In this document: positions 19,414 to 28,176 of the stretch, one piece after another
Numbering within the stretch: position 1 is the first letter of the stretch
How the letters are laid out: the number at the start of each line of letters is the position of its first letter
Assembly: GCF_000725495.1 (NCBI RefSeq)
Contig: NZ_JNZD01000021.1
Coordinates: forward strand, 235,965-299,964
DNA: 64,000 nucleotides
Direction: 5' to 3'
Origin: Streptomyces aureus
GTDB lineage: Bacteria > Actinomycetota > Actinomycetes > Streptomycetales > Streptomycetaceae
Program-made: the position numbers and the translations under genes
Notes under the pieces: model-generated
Databases searched by the model: none
What the model was told of the DNA's origin: nothing
What the model saw: the letters and a program-made list of their open reading frames with translations, nothing else

Positions 19414-19578
19414 GTCGCTTCTGCGGCGGTGGCGCAGGCACTCACCGACGGTCTGCTCCCGCAGTGGCGTGCCCGTCCGATGGCCTCCCGTAACGTTGCG
19501 CGGGCACTGGGGTTTCGCGAGCTGGGCAGCCAGCTCAGCATCCGCTTGGACCAGCAGGAGCTTCACCTAGAAGGCTGA
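19414..19578 (+). pseudogene. GNAT acetyltransferase C-terminal fragment
   Basis: The last 54 codons before the stop at 19576-19578 read ALTDGLLPQWRARPMASRNV then ARALGFRELGSQLSIRL, typical of the C-terminal region of FR47-type GNAT acetyltransferases (a second-helix Arg/Ala segment and the ARxxGFxxxG strand). The N-terminal part with the acetyl-CoA loop is missing; preceding codons are Arg/Gly-rich and unlike a GNAT. I read it as a gene remnant. Confidence 0.5.
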
Positions 19579-19773
19579 CCCGAGCGTGTCAGCCTGTGGC
19601 CCGCATGATCCATCCCCAGGGGGCGAGCTCTCGCCTCATCGCTATCAGGCTTGCCGGAATCAGTGAAAGTCAATGGAAAAGCTCTGCTGGCCAGGTGGCT
19701 TCGCAGGTCAGACAGTCTGCTCCCCGCACCCGCGGGGATGGTCCCCATCTCGGGTACGCCTCACGGCAACATC

Positions 19774-19816
19774 TCTTGCGCCAACTCCTGCGAGATCTCT
19801 TGCGACTTCTCTTGCG
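19774..19816. repeat. 12-bp-phased heptamer array 2 (four copies)
   Basis: TCTTGCG at 19774, TCCTGCG at 19786, TCTTGCG at 19798 and TCTTGCG at 19810 are in perfect 12-bp register. The spacers vary, so the heptamer is the conserved element. It lies about 330 bp upstream of the DUF6185-like gene. The sequences after arrays 1 and 2 (about 19198-19340 and 19817-19960) also look distantly related, suggesting an old duplication. Confidence 0.65.
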
Positions 19817-20145
19817 GGAGGATCGCCCACGTCACGGAGTCCGTGCAGGGCATCTCCCTCTTGCGGGTGTGGTCGGGGCTCTGACGTCCCCGTTGCGACC
19901 GCTTTCGCCTTTGGCTGAGTGAAGGAGAAGGAAGGGCGGCGGGACGCGGCCGGGGACCGGGCGTGCTCACGGGTGTTGCGCGCCGGGGGAGCCGTAGGCC
20001 CTGACCGCCCGGCCAAGCGGACTTCGGATGCTTCGGTCGGCATCTTGCGCAGCTCTTCGGCCCTGGCTGCAGGTGCCCCGTCCGCGCGGTGATTCCCCCT
20101 TGAACAAAGCGGGTCCGGCGCGGTGGGGGACCGCATGGTCTGGGT

Positions 20146-22893
20146 ATGGATCGGGGTATTCCCCGCGTGTGCGGCGGGGCGAGGGCGCGTGGGGGCGCGG
20201 GATCGGTGCCGGGGGGCGGGTTGAGTCGGGGGCTGCGGGCGCGTCTTTTTTTGGTGCCCATAGTGGTGGCGTTCGCGTTGTTCTTCTCGTTCACATCTGT
20301 TGGTGGCGTCGCTCGCGCGGCGGACGACGCGTGCTTCTCCGGGCAGTTGGTGTCGGCGCGGGTCACCGCGTCGGTGCGTATGACGCACTCAGGCGAGGAC
20401 TACACCAAGGCCGAGGGCCGTCTCAGCGTCACTGTGCCCAGATCCTGGCGTCTGTCGGAAGCCTTGCTGCTGAACGGGGACACGGAACGCTACCGCTCGG
20501 CTATGCGGTGCCTATTGCGCGAAGTTGACGACCCGTTTCCGTACCGGGACACCGAGGGGCGTCCGCGGCCACCCCGGATCACCGTGCAGAAGAAGTGGGT
20601 GAGCGTCGAGCAGCGCGTCACCACGTGGGTCAACAATCGTCAGCAGCACGATTTCGGCGTGTGGAGGATGACCGAGGGAAAGCGGCTGTGGACCTTGGAA
20701 CTGCTGCCTCCGCAAGCCTTAAGCCGGTCCTGGTGGCAGAGGGTGAGTGTCGACCTCGGCGGACGGCCGGCCCGCAGGGTCTCCCCGGCACCGACCACCG
20801 GATCCGACGCCATGCTGGTCTGGATCGGGAAGACAGCCGATGGCTCACGCCCGACATTGAAGGTTGGTGGCGCACGAACCGCCAAGAAGGCCGGTGGCGC
20901 ACCGCCCGCTGTGCGAATCACCCTGCAACCGCCGGCCGCCAAGGCCTTGGCCACCTGGTGGAACGAGGACCCGGGCTATCTGGTCTACCCGGCCGCCTGG
21001 CTGCCGTGGGACCTCCTGGTCCTCGCCCTCCTCCTGTTCGTGGTGCGCGCACTGCGGCGAGACCCCGGCGCCTCACCACCGGGCAGAGCTGAGCGGCGCA
21101 CGGTCCGCAATCTGCGGAACTTCGGCTGTCTGATGTTCGCCCTCACGGTCGTCTGCTACTTCGACGACCCGTTACTGGCCCACCTCGCCAACGACTCAAC
21201 GGCCGTGTTCTGGACCGACAGGCACAGGGTCGCCCTCCATCTCGCCCTCACGCTTGCGACCGGGCTGTGCCTGTGTGCGTTCGGCCGACCCGGGCGGATG
21301 GCCGTCGCCGCCGTCACGGCCGCCGCCAGCTACGTCACGGTGGTGGTGTTGCGTCCCGGATGGCTCACCCTGCCCGGCCAACTGGTGCTCAACTGGGACG
21401 ACGACCAGGTCGAGCCGTTCCGTGAGGCGGGCGGCATGTACACCTACGCAGCCGCCTGTGCCTGCCTCGTACTGATCTGGCTGGTGGGCGCCACCGCCTC
21501 CCTGCTGCGGCTCTTACGTTCTTGCGACGCCCCGGCAGCCGTTTCCCCGCAGGGGCGCTTCCCGCACTCAGTACTCGGCGTGCTCCTGCTGGTAGCGGCC
21601 GCGGTGGCCACCGCGAGCTTGTGGTCGGCGGAGAACCGGTGGCTGCAGCAAAGCTGGCTGAGCCGGCACGCCGAAGCGCTCTACGAGCCATGGCATGTGT
21701 CCTCCGTCTTCGACGACTTCCGCATGTTCCCCTCGAACTGGCTGGACTGGTTCTTCGGTAGCCACTTCTGGTGGTGGGGTCCGTCCGTGGCGATTGTGGC
21801 CGTGCTGCGCGCCCGTGCCGTTGCGCGCGGCCGCGCGGCCGCGTTTCCGTCGGCTTCGGAGGAACTGAGCCTGAGGCTGTTCTTCACCGTCGTGGTTACG
21901 CCGGTCGTCGGGATCTATGCTGGTGTTCCCTTCCCTCTGCCGAGCCTGCTCGCGCTGTGGCTTGCCATAACGGCGCTGCTCGCCTACGGCAGGAAGCGAG
22001 CAGTACTCCACCGGCCGCTGCGGCCTGGTCACCCCCTGCACAAGGAGATCAGAGAGTCCTCGCGGCGACGACTACACAGGAACGCCCGGCGGCACCGTGA
22101 ACTCCATGCACAGCTACGCCGGTTAGAACAGGGCCAGCAGGATGGTGACCGGGCGCGGATCGAACAGGAGCTAGATCGTCTGCACCGCCTGCCGTACCCG
22201 TCCCAGTCGGGACCCTCATGGGTAAGACTGCCGTCGGGTGTCGGTCCGGTGGAGTTGGCACTGGCCTGGGGGCCGCGCGCTACCTGGTGGGGAAATGCCC
22301 GCCGAGCCGCGTACTTTGCCGCGCTTTTCGCTCTGCCGGCCGATGTGGTCTCGCTCTGGGCCGAACAGCTGAGGGGGTCACTGTGGAACGACACGTTCAC
22401 GCAGCCCTTCGGGTTCGCCGAGTTGATGGCCTCCGTGATCACCGACGAGGTCACCTGGGTGGGCGCGGGCTTCATGCTTGGCGCCCTCTGGAGGGTTCTG
22501 CCCGGCCGGCGGGGACCGGTGCGTGCGATCGCTCTGTCACTCGTGTACACGGCTCCCGTCCTTGTGCAGTGGATCGGTACCGAGATCGTCGACCAATCCT
22601 TCAGTACGTGGGCGCTCAATCTCAGCCTCACCTTGCTGGTCCTGACTCTGACCGCGGTCGCCATGGACATTGACACCTTCCGGTGGGAAGGGCACTACTG
22701 GCCCAACAAGGCCGGACTGCTGCTGTCCGTGTATCAGTGGCGCACTGCCTCGGTTCAGTTGGCTTTCCTCATCGCCCAGTTCGTGGCGCTGGTGTCTATC
22801 TGGCAGCAGCTGAAGGGCGGTGAGCCGATGGTCCTGATACAGCACGACCCGAGCGATGTCTCAGGGGGTGGCGGGTCGAGCAGCTCTCCTTGA
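20146..22893 (+). CDS. Large multi-pass membrane protein, DUF6185-like
   Basis: About 915 residues. A signal-peptide-like segment (LFLVPIVVAFALFFSF, about 34-50, ending near ARA) is followed by an extracytoplasmic domain of roughly 230 residues, which begins DACFSGQLVSARVTASVRM and is rich in beta strands and Trp. At least ten hydrophobic segments then alternate with an Arg/His-rich cytoplasmic helical region (about 625-690). This resembles Streptomyces DUF6185 membrane proteins of unknown function. The start is uncertain: ATG 20146 gives an Arg/Gly-rich leader, and TTG 20221 is an alternative. Two further membrane genes follow on the same strand. Confidence 0.65.
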   Translation: MDRGIPRVCGGARARGGAGSVPGGGLSRGLRARLFLVPIVVAFALFFSFTSVGGVARAADDACFSGQLVSARVTASVRMTHSGEDYTKAEGRLSVTVPRSWRLSEALLLNGDTERYRSAMRCLLREVDDPFPYRDTEGRPRPPRITVQKKWVSVEQRVTTWVNNRQQHDFGVWRMTEGKRLWTLELLPPQALSRSWWQRVSVDLGGRPARRVSPAPTTGSDAMLVWIGKTADGSRPTLKVGGARTAKKAGGAPPAVRITLQPPAAKALATWWNEDPGYLVYPAAWLPWDLLVLALLLFVVRALRRDPGASPPGRAERRTVRNLRNFGCLMFALTVVCYFDDPLLAHLANDSTAVFWTDRHRVALHLALTLATGLCLCAFGRPGRMAVAAVTAAASYVTVVVLRPGWLTLPGQLVLNWDDDQVEPFREAGGMYTYAAACACLVLIWLVGATASLLRLLRSCDAPAAVSPQGRFPHSVLGVLLLVAAAVATASLWSAENRWLQQSWLSRHAEALYEPWHVSSVFDDFRMFPSNWLDWFFGSHFWWWGPSVAIVAVLRARAVARGRAAAFPSASEELSLRLFFTVVVTPVVGIYAGVPFPLPSLLALWLAITALLAYGRKRAVLHRPLRPGHPLHKEIRESSRRRLHRNARRHRELHAQLRRLEQGQQDGDRARIEQELDRLHRLPYPSQSGPSWVRLPSGVGPVELALAWGPRATWWGNARRAAYFAALFALPADVVSLWAEQLRGSLWNDTFTQPFGFAELMASVITDEVTWVGAGFMLGALWRVLPGRRGPVRAIALSLVYTAPVLVQWIGTEIVDQSFSTWALNLSLTLLVLTLTAVAMDIDTFRWEGHYWPNKAGLLLSVYQWRTASVQLAFLIAQFVALVSIWQQLKGGEPMVLIQHDPSDVSGGGGSSSSP

Positions 22894-23068
22894 CGGACTC
22901 ACAGACTCTTGCCCAACGTCCCGTGCCAGAGGGCGAGCGGTGCCACCTGTCCGGCCAGGCCGCCGCCGTTGTAGGCGGGCGTTTTCGGTGAACGGCCCGC
23001 GCTGGAGTGACCGAGTCCGTAGGCTTTGCGGAGAATCGCTGAAGTCCTCCTGTATAGGCTGAGTCACC

Positions 23069-23626
23069 GTGAATACTGCGACACTGCTGCTCGGCGCCGC
23101 AGGCGGCGCGGTACGCGGGATCATGCACGCCTACGACTGCATGACCGAATGGTTGAACGGGCGTCAGCAGTACCGGCATGCTCCTGATCCCAGCGCGGAC
23201 GGGCCGCCCGCGTTCGGGGCGTTTTACGACGTCGGCGGCGAATCCATCGCTGCCGTGGTGCACTCGTTTCTGGGAGCCCTGGTCGCCGGAGTGCTGGGGG
23301 CGTCGGGGCAGGTCACTGGGAGCTTTGCGGTGTTTGCCGCCGGAGCCTCCGCACCCCTGGTTCTCGTCCAGCTCAAGAACTCCCGCCTGGCCGAGGTGAT
23401 TCTCGGGGACGGAGCTGTTCCGTTGCCTGCGGGCGTCGCACAGCCGGCTGCCGAATCAGGCACCAGCCCAGGACACGACCTGCACGGCAGGCGTGACAGC
23501 CCGTCGGCACAGGGCACTGGTGCCGACACACCCTTGCCGTCGGCGGACAGTCCGCCCCCTCCGCGTTCCTCCCGTCAGCCGGTCAGGGCGCGCAGGCCGT
23601 CCACGGACCAGGACGGTCCCGGATGA
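23069..23626 (+). CDS. Small membrane protein of unknown function (185 aa)
   Basis: Unrecognised. From GTG 23069, residues 1-110 contain two or three hydrophobic segments (TATLLLGAAGGAVRGIMHAY; IAAVVHSFLGALVAGVLGAS; FAVFAAGASAPLVLVQL), followed by an Arg/Pro/Ser-rich tail that looks cytoplasmic and disordered. The stop overlaps the next ATG (ATGA at 23623-23626), so the two genes are coupled. It lies 175 bp after the DUF6185-like gene and may belong to the same unit. Confidence 0.65.
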   Translation: MNTATLLLGAAGGAVRGIMHAYDCMTEWLNGRQQYRHAPDPSADGPPAFGAFYDVGGESIAAVVHSFLGALVAGVLGASGQVTGSFAVFAAGASAPLVLVQLKNSRLAEVILGDGAVPLPAGVAQPAAESGTSPGHDLHGRRDSPSAQGTGADTPLPSADSPPPPRSSRQPVRARRPSTDQDGPG

Positions 23627-24591
23627 GGCGGCTCAGCCTGCTGCGGCGGTCCGCAGCCGCCGTCATCGGCGGCACGGCACTCAACACCCGGACCACCGTG
23701 CTGACCCCTGCCCTTGAACTCGGCGTGGCGCGCCGGGCCGCAGCCGCCGTCATCGGCATCCGTTCCTACTCCTCCCAGCCCACCACGACAGCGGCAGCAG
23801 CCGGGACATCCCATCCGGCCGGGAGCTCAGCGGCAAGCTCGAGGATCTGGGAAATCCGCCGCCCAACCGGCGACATCACACGTCGGTCCATCCACACAGC
23901 CCCGCCGCCGCAGGCCTGGAAGGGCACAGCCACGGGCCTTGAGCTCGTGCACTATGACGACCCCCAGCCGGACGCATCGGACTGGCTTACGGTGGTCCTC
24001 AATCCCGCATCGCCCATGGTGATCGACACGAGCGACACCCCTGCGCAGCCGCGCCGTCCACGCCACGTTTTTGCGCTGGCCGCGATGGCCGCAGTCTTCG
24101 CCATCTTCTTCACTGTGTTCGGCTATCAACTCCACCCCTTGGTGCATCGGCAGACCCCCTCGTCCCCCGTGGGGAGCGACGAGCCTTCCCCCACGCCATC
24201 CGCCAGCAGCGACAAGACCTCGCCCACTCCCGTAACAGAGGGAGTCGTGCCTGATACCTTCCTTGGCACTTGGACCGCCACCGTCAGCAACGAGAGTGGC
24301 GAGCACACCAGGACCATGGTCATCACGCAGGGGGGCATCGGCGACGACGTGCTGATCGTCACTGCCGATGGAAGCAACTACCACTGTGTATTCATGGCCG
24401 CCCTGACAGCACCGCCCAGCGCAGGTCGGAACCGACTGGAGATCGGCCCCAGCATCGTCACCTCCGGTACGTCTCCCGTCTGTAAACCGGGGGTCCGTTC
24501 AGTCGTTAGCCTCAAGAGCGACGGCAGACTGGTCCGTAACTCGGTCCCGTACTCGGCCTCAAATTCCCTCAGCTACACGAGGGCCCAATAA
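23623..24591 (+). CDS. Single-pass membrane protein with extracellular beta-rich sensor-like domain
   Basis: A 322-residue protein coupled to the previous gene by ATGA. After a disordered Ala/Ser/Thr-rich N-terminus (about 1-145), a transmembrane helix VFALAAMAAVFAIFFTVFGY precedes a Pro/Ser/Thr linker. The C-terminal domain, about 110 residues from TFLGTWTATVSNESG, has conserved-looking Trp, Gly and a Cys pair (YHCVF, PVCKPG). It resembles the extracellular domains attached to some Streptomyces Ser/Thr kinases, but no kinase domain is present. The role is unknown; a surface or signalling partner of the neighbouring membrane proteins is an inference. Confidence 0.7.
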   Translation: MRRLSLLRRSAAAVIGGTALNTRTTVLTPALELGVARRAAAAVIGIRSYSSQPTTTAAAAGTSHPAGSSAASSRIWEIRRPTGDITRRSIHTAPPPQAWKGTATGLELVHYDDPQPDASDWLTVVLNPASPMVIDTSDTPAQPRRPRHVFALAAMAAVFAIFFTVFGYQLHPLVHRQTPSSPVGSDEPSPTPSASSDKTSPTPVTEGVVPDTFLGTWTATVSNESGEHTRTMVITQGGIGDDVLIVTADGSNYHCVFMAALTAPPSAGRNRLEIGPSIVTSGTSPVCKPGVRSVVSLKSDGRLVRNSVPYSASNSLSYTRAQ

Positions 24592-24655
24592 CTCGTTCCA
24601 CTGTGGCGCGTGGCGGGAAGCCAGCGGCGAAGAAGGCGGTGCCGCTGCCGCGCCG

Positions 24656-24790
24656 CTCGGCGCGGGGCCGTTCCCGGGCACCTGCCCTGCCTGCATCAGG
24701 GACTACGACAAGGGCAAGGTCATCACGAAGGTGACGGACGGCTGGCGGCACCCCATCTGCGGGTCCAGGAACCTGCCGGCAGCCGATCGG
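24656..24790 (+). pseudogene. Possible zinc-finger gene remnant
   Basis: One frame reads GPFPGTCPACIRDYDKGKVI then TKVTDGWRHPICGSR, a CxxC...HxxC zinc-ribbon-like arrangement with natural composition. No start codon with a ribosome-binding site precedes it, and the following codons become anomalous. It looks like a decayed gene in a disturbed stretch (24.6-26.3 kb). Confidence 0.3.
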
Positions 24791-25067
24791 AAGTTCGCCC
24801 GGAACAGGTCCAGGATCGAGAGCGGCGAGACATTCCGCGGTCAGAAGTCCTTGGGATGGCGGTGTGGAGCCTCGTTGAGTTCGTCCCGAACAGCCCCGGC
24901 TGGCCAGGCGGGGCCGTGGCACGTCGCCCATGACGGACCCGCAGCGCCTCCGTGCTGCTGCGAGGCTGCGCCTTGCTGTCGTGGCGTTCTGTAGCAACTG
25001 GGGGGTTTGGGTGGGTTGTTGTGGGTACGGTTGGCGCAGAGTGTCGGCCGGTGTCGACGGGGGTCTC

Positions 25068-25571
25068 GTGGTTCCGGGTGTGGAGATCGCGGTCGGGTAC
25101 GTGTGCGCGTGGCTGGTGGGCAAGGCCAGGCGGGTGGCGGGCCGCGCGGACGCGGAGATCGACCGGGGCCTGGACGCGGGCATGGACCGCCTGCACGGGC
25201 TTGTCAGCGCGAAACTCGGGACCGATCCGGCACTGGAACGGGCCCGGGAGGAAGCAGACGCAGGAGAAGGGGAACGGGAGCCGAGCGAGCGTACCCGCCA
25301 GCGCCTGATCCTGGCCCTGGAAGAGGCCGCCGAGACGGACCATGACTTCACCGCGGCCTTGGCGCAGGCCCTCGCCGCGGTGCAGGCCGCAGGACCGGTG
25401 GACGTCGCGTTCGCCACCGGCACCGCCAAGGCCACCAACGGCGCCGCCGCGAGCACCGGCGTCGTGCGCCCCGGGGGGACCGGATCGGGGTCCGCGACTG
25501 CGGAGCACACCGGGGACGCCACCGCCGACGGCACGAACAGCAAGGCGAGTACTGGTGTCGACTACAGCTGA
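25068..25571 (+). CDS. Hypothetical protein with helical N-terminus and Thr/Gly/Ala repeat tail
   Basis: From GTG 25068 (GGGGG 5 nt upstream) the 167-residue product starts with a hydrophobic/amphipathic helix, VEIAVGYVCAWLVGKARRVA. Charged helices follow (DRGLDAGMDRLHGLVSAKLG; RTRQRLILALEEAAETD), then a low-complexity tail with TGxAxA-like repeats. Similar small proteins occur in Streptomyces, but I know no function. Codons further upstream in the same frame (from 24930) look non-coding, hence this start. The gene overlaps the next one. Confidence 0.55.
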   Translation: MVPGVEIAVGYVCAWLVGKARRVAGRADAEIDRGLDAGMDRLHGLVSAKLGTDPALERAREEADAGEGEREPSERTRQRLILALEEAAETDHDFTAALAQALAAVQAAGPVDVAFATGTAKATNGAAASTGVVRPGGTGSGSATAEHTGDATADGTNSKASTGVDYS

Positions 25572-26023
25572 CCTCCCCGACACTCCCGACCAGCCGACCA
25601 AGGAGCCCTCGGTCGCGCCGAGCCCGGTGAGCGCTCGGGACACCGGCGACGCCCATGCGCAGGACGGCGGCACCGCGGTGTCCGGGTACCGGGGACCCGC
25701 CCCGAGCGGTGAGGGGACGCCGGTGTCGGCACAGGCCACGAATACCGGGAACGCGACCGTGACCGGGGACGGCGCCATCGCCAACACCGGAATCCTGACC
25801 ATCCGTCGGAGCAGCCCGCAGAAACCCGCCGCCTGGCCGCACCAGCAAGATCACCGAAGCGTTGCGCGATCTCCCCGCAGATGTTCCTGCAGGAGCCCAA
25901 GTGGCCGACCTGATCGAGCAGATGACCACCAGCCCGCCCGCGATCATGGATACCGCCGTGTACCAGCAGTGGTGCCCCAAACTGGCTCGCTTCTCCTTCT
26001 ACACGCGCAACCTCACCGGTTGA
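25555..26023 (+). pseudogene. Disrupted gene(s): repeat-rich N-part and separate-frame C-terminal fragment
   Basis: A frame starting at GTG 25555, overlapping the previous gene by 17 nt, encodes STTADLPDTPDQPTKEPSV and then repeats such as DTGDAHA, NTGNATVTG and GAIANTG. After TILTIRRSSPQKPA (near 25830) it becomes Arg/Ser-rich and unnatural. From about 25838 another frame reads RTSKITEALRDLPADVPAGA, then VADLIEQMTTSPPAIMD and KLARFSFYTRNLTG, ending at TGA 26021-26023; this looks like the end of a different or fused protein. I infer a frameshift or deletion joint near 25.83 kb. Confidence 0.4.
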
Positions 26024-26336
26024 CCCGGCAGCCGCGCCCCAGCCCCGGGACGCTCGGCGACCTGCAGTCGTCCTCGGTGGCTGGGCCAGGCGCAGCATGC
26101 TCGCAGACGTGTCACGTTCGGTCCATGCGTATCCGATCGACACGTCCGCGCTCTGCTGGGCACCGGAATCCGTCTGGAGCGTGGCGTTCGAGTGAGGCCC
26201 GCGAAGATCGAGTCGGACCATGGCGAGCCTGGCCAGTCCCACCGGTTCGACGTCGCGTTCGCCGACGCCATGACCGATGGGACATCGCGCACCCCGCGGG
26301 CAATGTCTGTCCGGGAGCACGCTGTGTTGGGACGGC
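26024..26336. other. Spacer downstream of drmB-like gene
   Basis: I see no intact gene here. A few short stretches have protein-like composition in changing frames, consistent with decayed sequence. There is no clear terminator. Confidence 0.35.
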
Positions 26337-28175
26337 TCAAGCGAAATATCCGGGGAAGTCCTTGGCAGGTGTTCCGACGAGGTGCGCACGATCGAGGAAC
26401 GTGTTGTTCATTTCGCAGCTCGTCTCGGGCAGCAGGACGCAAGCGTGGCAGGCGGCCATGTTGAGCCCACCGACACCATTGGCGTCGGCCTCCATGCACA
26501 GAGGGTCGCACGAGCACCAGGTGGCACGTTCCAAGGCGAACGACAAGCTCCTCGACAGCTCCGCGACCTCTCCTCGCGCGACGATGCCGCCCAGGCTTCC
26601 TGCGGAGTCACTGGTCGCGGTGTAGAGAAGGACCCCGCACATGTCGTCGTCGACGTAGAGCCGTTCCCGCAGGGACGCCGCAGGGTAGCCGCAGTCCAGG
26701 CTCCACTCGTTGATCAGTGCGTGCGCCAGGGTGTGCAGGAGGACGAAGCGTGACGTCAGCGGCGAGCGCGGATTCTCCCACTCCTGTTCCCGGAGCAGGT
26801 CCGCGTGCGCGGCTCGCATGCGGTCGGTCCGGTTGGAGTCGATACCCAGCACCGCCGCCTCCCACCGGCGGAGCCGCTCCTGGTCCAGGGTGAGGAAGAC
26901 TCCCTCGCCGACGACGTCGACGGCTGGCAGCCAGCCGAGGTCCGTGTTCCGGCTCAGGCGACCGATGCGATCACGATCGGCCTTCGAGCCTTGCGGAGGG
27001 CGGATGCGGGTGAAGCCGGTGAGGACCCGAACCTCGCGGAGACGTTTGACCAACATCACCCGGTCGACGCCCGGGACATCGGATCGCTGCGCATCCTTCG
27101 GGGGCTCGCACACGAAGTGCTTGTTCTCGGGGGTGTCCTCGGTGACCTTGGAAAGCTGCTCGTACTCCTCCTGCCGGAGGGGCTCGCCGGCGGCGAACCG
27201 GATCTCGTCCTCGTCGTCCTCCGTGGGCTCGGGATGGACTGCGTTCTCCAGGGTGCGGACGGTGCGCAGTACCTGGGAGGCGGAGTATCCGCCGGGTGTC
27301 AGCCAGCCTTCGTCCTGTGCGAACTCCGCGATGCGCTCGTCGCTCTTGCCGACGAGGTGTCTGCGGTGCGCCTCGACGAGTTCCATCAGTTCCGTGTGCC
27401 ACGGCGGGATCGACAGGGCGGAGCGCAGGTCGGCGAACCAGGCTGCCGAGGAACCGCGCTGGAGGGTCCGCAGGGGACGCTTGCATCCGCGCTCCGTGGC
27501 GCCGCGGCCCAGCCACGGGCGGGTGCCTTGGCACATTAGGCCCAGGCGGCGCAGAGCCGCCTTGCCGAAGGCCCCCTCCATCGAGGCCTTCTCCCCGCAG
27601 CTGCAGCTGATGACGATGCTGCGGAGACTGGCGGTGCGACCGTCGGTCTCCAACGTCAGCTCACTGGCGGCCTGCGAGCACGTACGGGGGTGAGCGTCCT
27701 TGCGTTCCGGGTCGGCGTGGACCCAGGCCTCGTAGGGGAACTCGTCGAGATGCCCGTCCTCGCAGGCCACCATGAAGCGAGACGGCGTCAGCAGGGCCGC
27801 GCAGTGCGCGCAACGGTTGTCGCCCTCTGCCGCGCTCAGGTCGCGGAACGCCTTGAGCACCTTGCATTGGGGGCACGCGTAGGTGTCGGGGAAACGACGC
27901 ACGCGCACGCCACGCCCGGTGGCGACGCGCGCCGCGGGCGGCCTTCTGAATCCGTTGACGTGCAGCATCGGTTCCAGGCGCTGGTCTCGCAGGTCGGGTT
28001 CGCCCGTGACGTCCCAGGTGTCCAGGCCGCTGACGATGTAGGACTGGTCGGCCACGGCGAGCAGGCCACCCACGCCGTAGGTCGTGATCTGTTGAGCCCG
28101 CCGGACAGAGCCCACGGAGGGGCGTTTGCGCTCGTCGTCGGGGGGAGTGGTGCCGGGGGTGCTTCTGCGAGGCAT
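26337..28175 (-). CDS. drmB: DrmB-like protein (DUF1998)
   Basis: A 612-residue protein. The N-terminal part reads GSVRRAQQITTYGVGGLLAV; a Cys cluster (CPQCKVLKAF...CAHC) suggests a zinc ribbon. The C-terminal DUF1998 region shows LLHTLAHALINEWSLDCGYP, GVLLYTATSDSAGSLGGIV and the Cys-rich end CSCDPLCME...NMAACHACVLLPETSCE then NNTFLDR. This is the DrmB signature; in DISARM it forms a complex with the helicase DrmA. The ATG at 28175 lies one base after the drmA-like stop. It is the last gene of the operon: no drmC (phospholipase D-like) or methyltransferase follows, only degenerate sequence. Confidence 0.87.
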   Translation of the reverse strand: MPRRSTPGTTPPDDERKRPSVGSVRRAQQITTYGVGGLLAVADQSYIVSGLDTWDVTGEPDLRDQRLEPMLHVNGFRRPPAARVATGRGVRVRRFPDTYACPQCKVLKAFRDLSAAEGDNRCAHCAALLTPSRFMVACEDGHLDEFPYEAWVHADPERKDAHPRTCSQAASELTLETDGRTASLRSIVISCSCGEKASMEGAFGKAALRRLGLMCQGTRPWLGRGATERGCKRPLRTLQRGSSAAWFADLRSALSIPPWHTELMELVEAHRRHLVGKSDERIAEFAQDEGWLTPGGYSASQVLRTVRTLENAVHPEPTEDDEDEIRFAAGEPLRQEEYEQLSKVTEDTPENKHFVCEPPKDAQRSDVPGVDRVMLVKRLREVRVLTGFTRIRPPQGSKADRDRIGRLSRNTDLGWLPAVDVVGEGVFLTLDQERLRRWEAAVLGIDSNRTDRMRAAHADLLREQEWENPRSPLTSRFVLLHTLAHALINEWSLDCGYPAASLRERLYVDDDMCGVLLYTATSDSAGSLGGIVARGEVAELSRSLSFALERATWCSCDPLCMEADANGVGGLNMAACHACVLLPETSCEMNNTFLDRAHLVGTPAKDFPGYFA

Positions 28176-28176
28176 G

